From Cognatiyoonia sp965661665 (lineage in GTDB: Bacteria; Pseudomonadota; Alphaproteobacteria; Rhodobacterales; Rhodobacteraceae), in the NCBI RefSeq assembly GCF_965661665.1, contig NZ_CBFIEO010000021.1, positions 1 through 34,162 of the forward strand: a stretch of DNA of 34,162 bases, read 5' to 3'. Both the position numbers and the translations under genes were made by a program. Shown here in pieces: positions 32,983-34,162 of this stretch (the stretch's first letter is position 1; every line of letters starts with the position of its first letter). The notes under the pieces were generated by a model, which saw only the letters and a program-made list of their open reading frames with translations, searched no databases and was not told the origin of the DNA.

Positions 32983-34162
32983 TTAAAGAAAAACGCGCTC
33001 AATACACCAGTACATCGCCACTGTCGCGATCAGGATGGAGCCGGGCATCGCGACAATTTCGCGGTAGCTGTCGAAACCGCCGACAACCATGGACGCGGCA
33101 CAAAGGCCCAAGATGATGGCAATGGTGACGATCAAAATGCTGACTTCAACCGGATCAAACATGCCGGTGGCAGGGATTAACAACACCATCACCGCCGCTG
33201 CCGCAGCAAGGTACATGCCTGAAATCATGGGGCTTGCTTCGCTCCTCCGGTCAAAGTCGATCGCCTTGCGCACAGAAAGATATGCCACGGCCACCACGGC
33301 CAACTGGCCAATTTCCACACCGATATTGAAACCAACGAGCGCGGGGATGAAGCTTCCTTCTGGCAGACCAAACTCCGCCAGAACGCTTGCAAAACCAAGC
33401 CCGTGCAAAAGACCGAAGCCAAAGATGATTGCAGGACGCCAGCGCGACAGGCCGTCGGTATAGAGGTTTTCAACTGCGACATAGACGATCGACGCTGCGA
33501 TCAACGGCTCCACAATGGAACCTGGGATGTTCACATACCCCAGAGCAGCCAACGCCAGCGTGATCGTATGCGCCAAGGTGAACGCTGTGATCTGCCACAT
33601 CAGCGGCCGCATCCGCGTCGACAGGAAGAAAAGCCCTAAAACGAACAAGATGTGATCTAAACCCTTTGGAATGATGTGATCGAAGCCCACTGGAATATAG
33701 TTAAAGAACGTCTGCCAACCGGTCGCTTGATCGCCGCCTGCCAATGAAAATTCTGGTGTGGATGCGCCAGCGGCCAGGAAGTCATCGAACGGCGCCTCGA
33801 CGCCCATCTGGCGAAGCACCAACGCACCAAATTCAGGGGCCCACCCCACCGAAACGGATTGCGCATCGTCAGGAATGTCCGCAACGAACTGGATCAGGCT
33901 CTGACGCGGCAAATCGAAATTGCCAACTTCGCCAATCTCCACCGCCGTCAAACGGCTCAACACCTCGATTCCATCGACGACGATGGAAAGCCCCTCCTCC
34001 ATCCGCGGCCAGTATCCCCTAAAGGCCGCTTCTAGCGCTGCCGGCTCTAACGCGCGCAAGGTGTCGTAATCCTCAGCCTCTGCCGCGTCATTCGTGTCGG
34101 ACGTCACCGACTGATCTATGCCAGACACAAAGCTTTCAACGTTCAGTTCAACGTCAAAAACC
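32983..34162 (-). CDS. HupE/UreJ_2 family membrane protein (N-terminus outside window)
   Basis: The visible part is about 393 codons. It has an N-terminal soluble region (RLTAVEIGEVGNFDLPRQSL), then several membrane helices in the C-terminal half. Family motifs are GFDHIIPKGLDHILFVLGLF, FTLAHTITLALAALG, VAVENLY, FGFGLLHGLGFA and FNIGVEIGQL. Conserved His and Asp residues in these helices resemble the HupE/UreJ metal-transport family, although this branch (UreJ_2) has no proven substrate. A GTG at 34128 could be a start, but the frame stays open upstream to the edge (FDVELNVESF). The soluble domain looks incomplete there, so the true N-terminus and signal peptide probably lie beyond the window. 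Confidence 0.87.
   Translation of the reverse strand, partial: VFDVELNVESFVSGIDQSVTSDTNDAAEAEDYDTLRALEPAALEAAFRGYWPRMEEGLSIVVDGIEVLSRLTAVEIGEVGNFDLPRQSLIQFVADIPDDAQSVSVGWAPEFGALVLRQMGVEAPFDDFLAAGASTPEFSLAGGDQATGWQTFFNYIPVGFDHIIPKGLDHILFVLGLFFLSTRMRPLMWQITAFTLAHTITLALAALGYVNIPGSIVEPLIAASIVYVAVENLYTDGLSRWRPAIIFGFGLLHGLGFASVLAEFGLPEGSFIPALVGFNIGVEIGQLAVVAVAYLSVRKAIDFDRRSEASPMISGMYLAAAAAVMVLLIPATGMFDPVEVSILIVTIAIILGLCAASMVVGGFDSYREIVAMPGSILIATVAMYWCIERVFL

Noticed and set aside
1..34162. CRISPR arrays, insertion sequences, integrases or phage genes
   Set aside because: No spaced direct repeats, transposase motifs, terminal inverted repeats or phage proteins were visible on either strand.

Overview
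The window is a chromosomal segment of an alphaproteobacterium, most probably a marine Rhodobacteraceae (Roseobacter clade) bacterium. The evidence is gene content and order: hfq-hflX, a liv-type amino acid ABC operon behind a GlxA-type regulator, class II DAHP synthase, yicC-gmk, phoR-pstSCAB-phoU-phoB, rpsB-tsf, and a solo-type LuxR gene next to aroQ. Base composition looks moderate (mid-50s percent GC by eye, not computed). I found no insertion sequence, CRISPR array, prophage, rRNA or tRNA gene.

Layout. 54-1567 (+): hfq and hflX, nearly touching. 1594-6178 (-): a broken, degenerate GGDEF gene, an intact penicillin-acylase-family hydrolase, and a NodT-type outer-membrane efflux gene with an internal deletion. 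6373-11526 (-): livM, livH, livF, livG and a binding-protein gene, preceded on the same strand by a GlxA/AraC-type regulator (11731-12732). 12926-14296 (+): class II DAHP synthase with its own promoter and terminator. 14344-14964 (-): a probable small PAS-domain protein. 15160-18379 (+): yicC, gmk, a gamma-carbonic-anhydrase-like gene and a trans-sulfuration PLP enzyme, tightly packed. 18445-25797 (+): the whole phosphate regulon core, with a Pho box before phoR and three tandem 11-bp Pho repeats before pstS. 25798-27654 (-): two dead genes, a DM13-domain protein and a full-length 6-phosphogluconate dehydrogenase. 27811-28296 (-): pseudoazurin. 28830-30030 (+): aroQ and a LuxR-type regulator interrupted by one stop codon. 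30031-30356: a non-coding interval with five consecutive stem-loops. 30410-32157 (-): tsf and rpsB behind a clear promoter and a folded leader. 32290-32883 (-): a dead GNAT acetyltransferase. 32983-34162 (-): a HupE/UreJ_2-family membrane protein that runs off the window edge.

How the genes work together. The phoR-to-phoB block is a complete phosphate sensing and uptake unit that PhoB probably autoregulates. The liv block is a complete five-component importer. aroG and aroQ supply two steps of the shikimate pathway but lie far apart. rpsB-tsf is the conserved translation operon.

Two things stand out. First, six genes are visibly inactivated, and all are accessory, while every core gene is intact. 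That suggests ongoing gene loss rather than poor sequence. Second, the luxR-tsf gap is convergent and about 330 nt long, and it holds a dense run of stem-loops that could be an undescribed structured RNA. I did not find a clear new multi-gene system. All calls were read by eye from the sequence and translations, with no database search.
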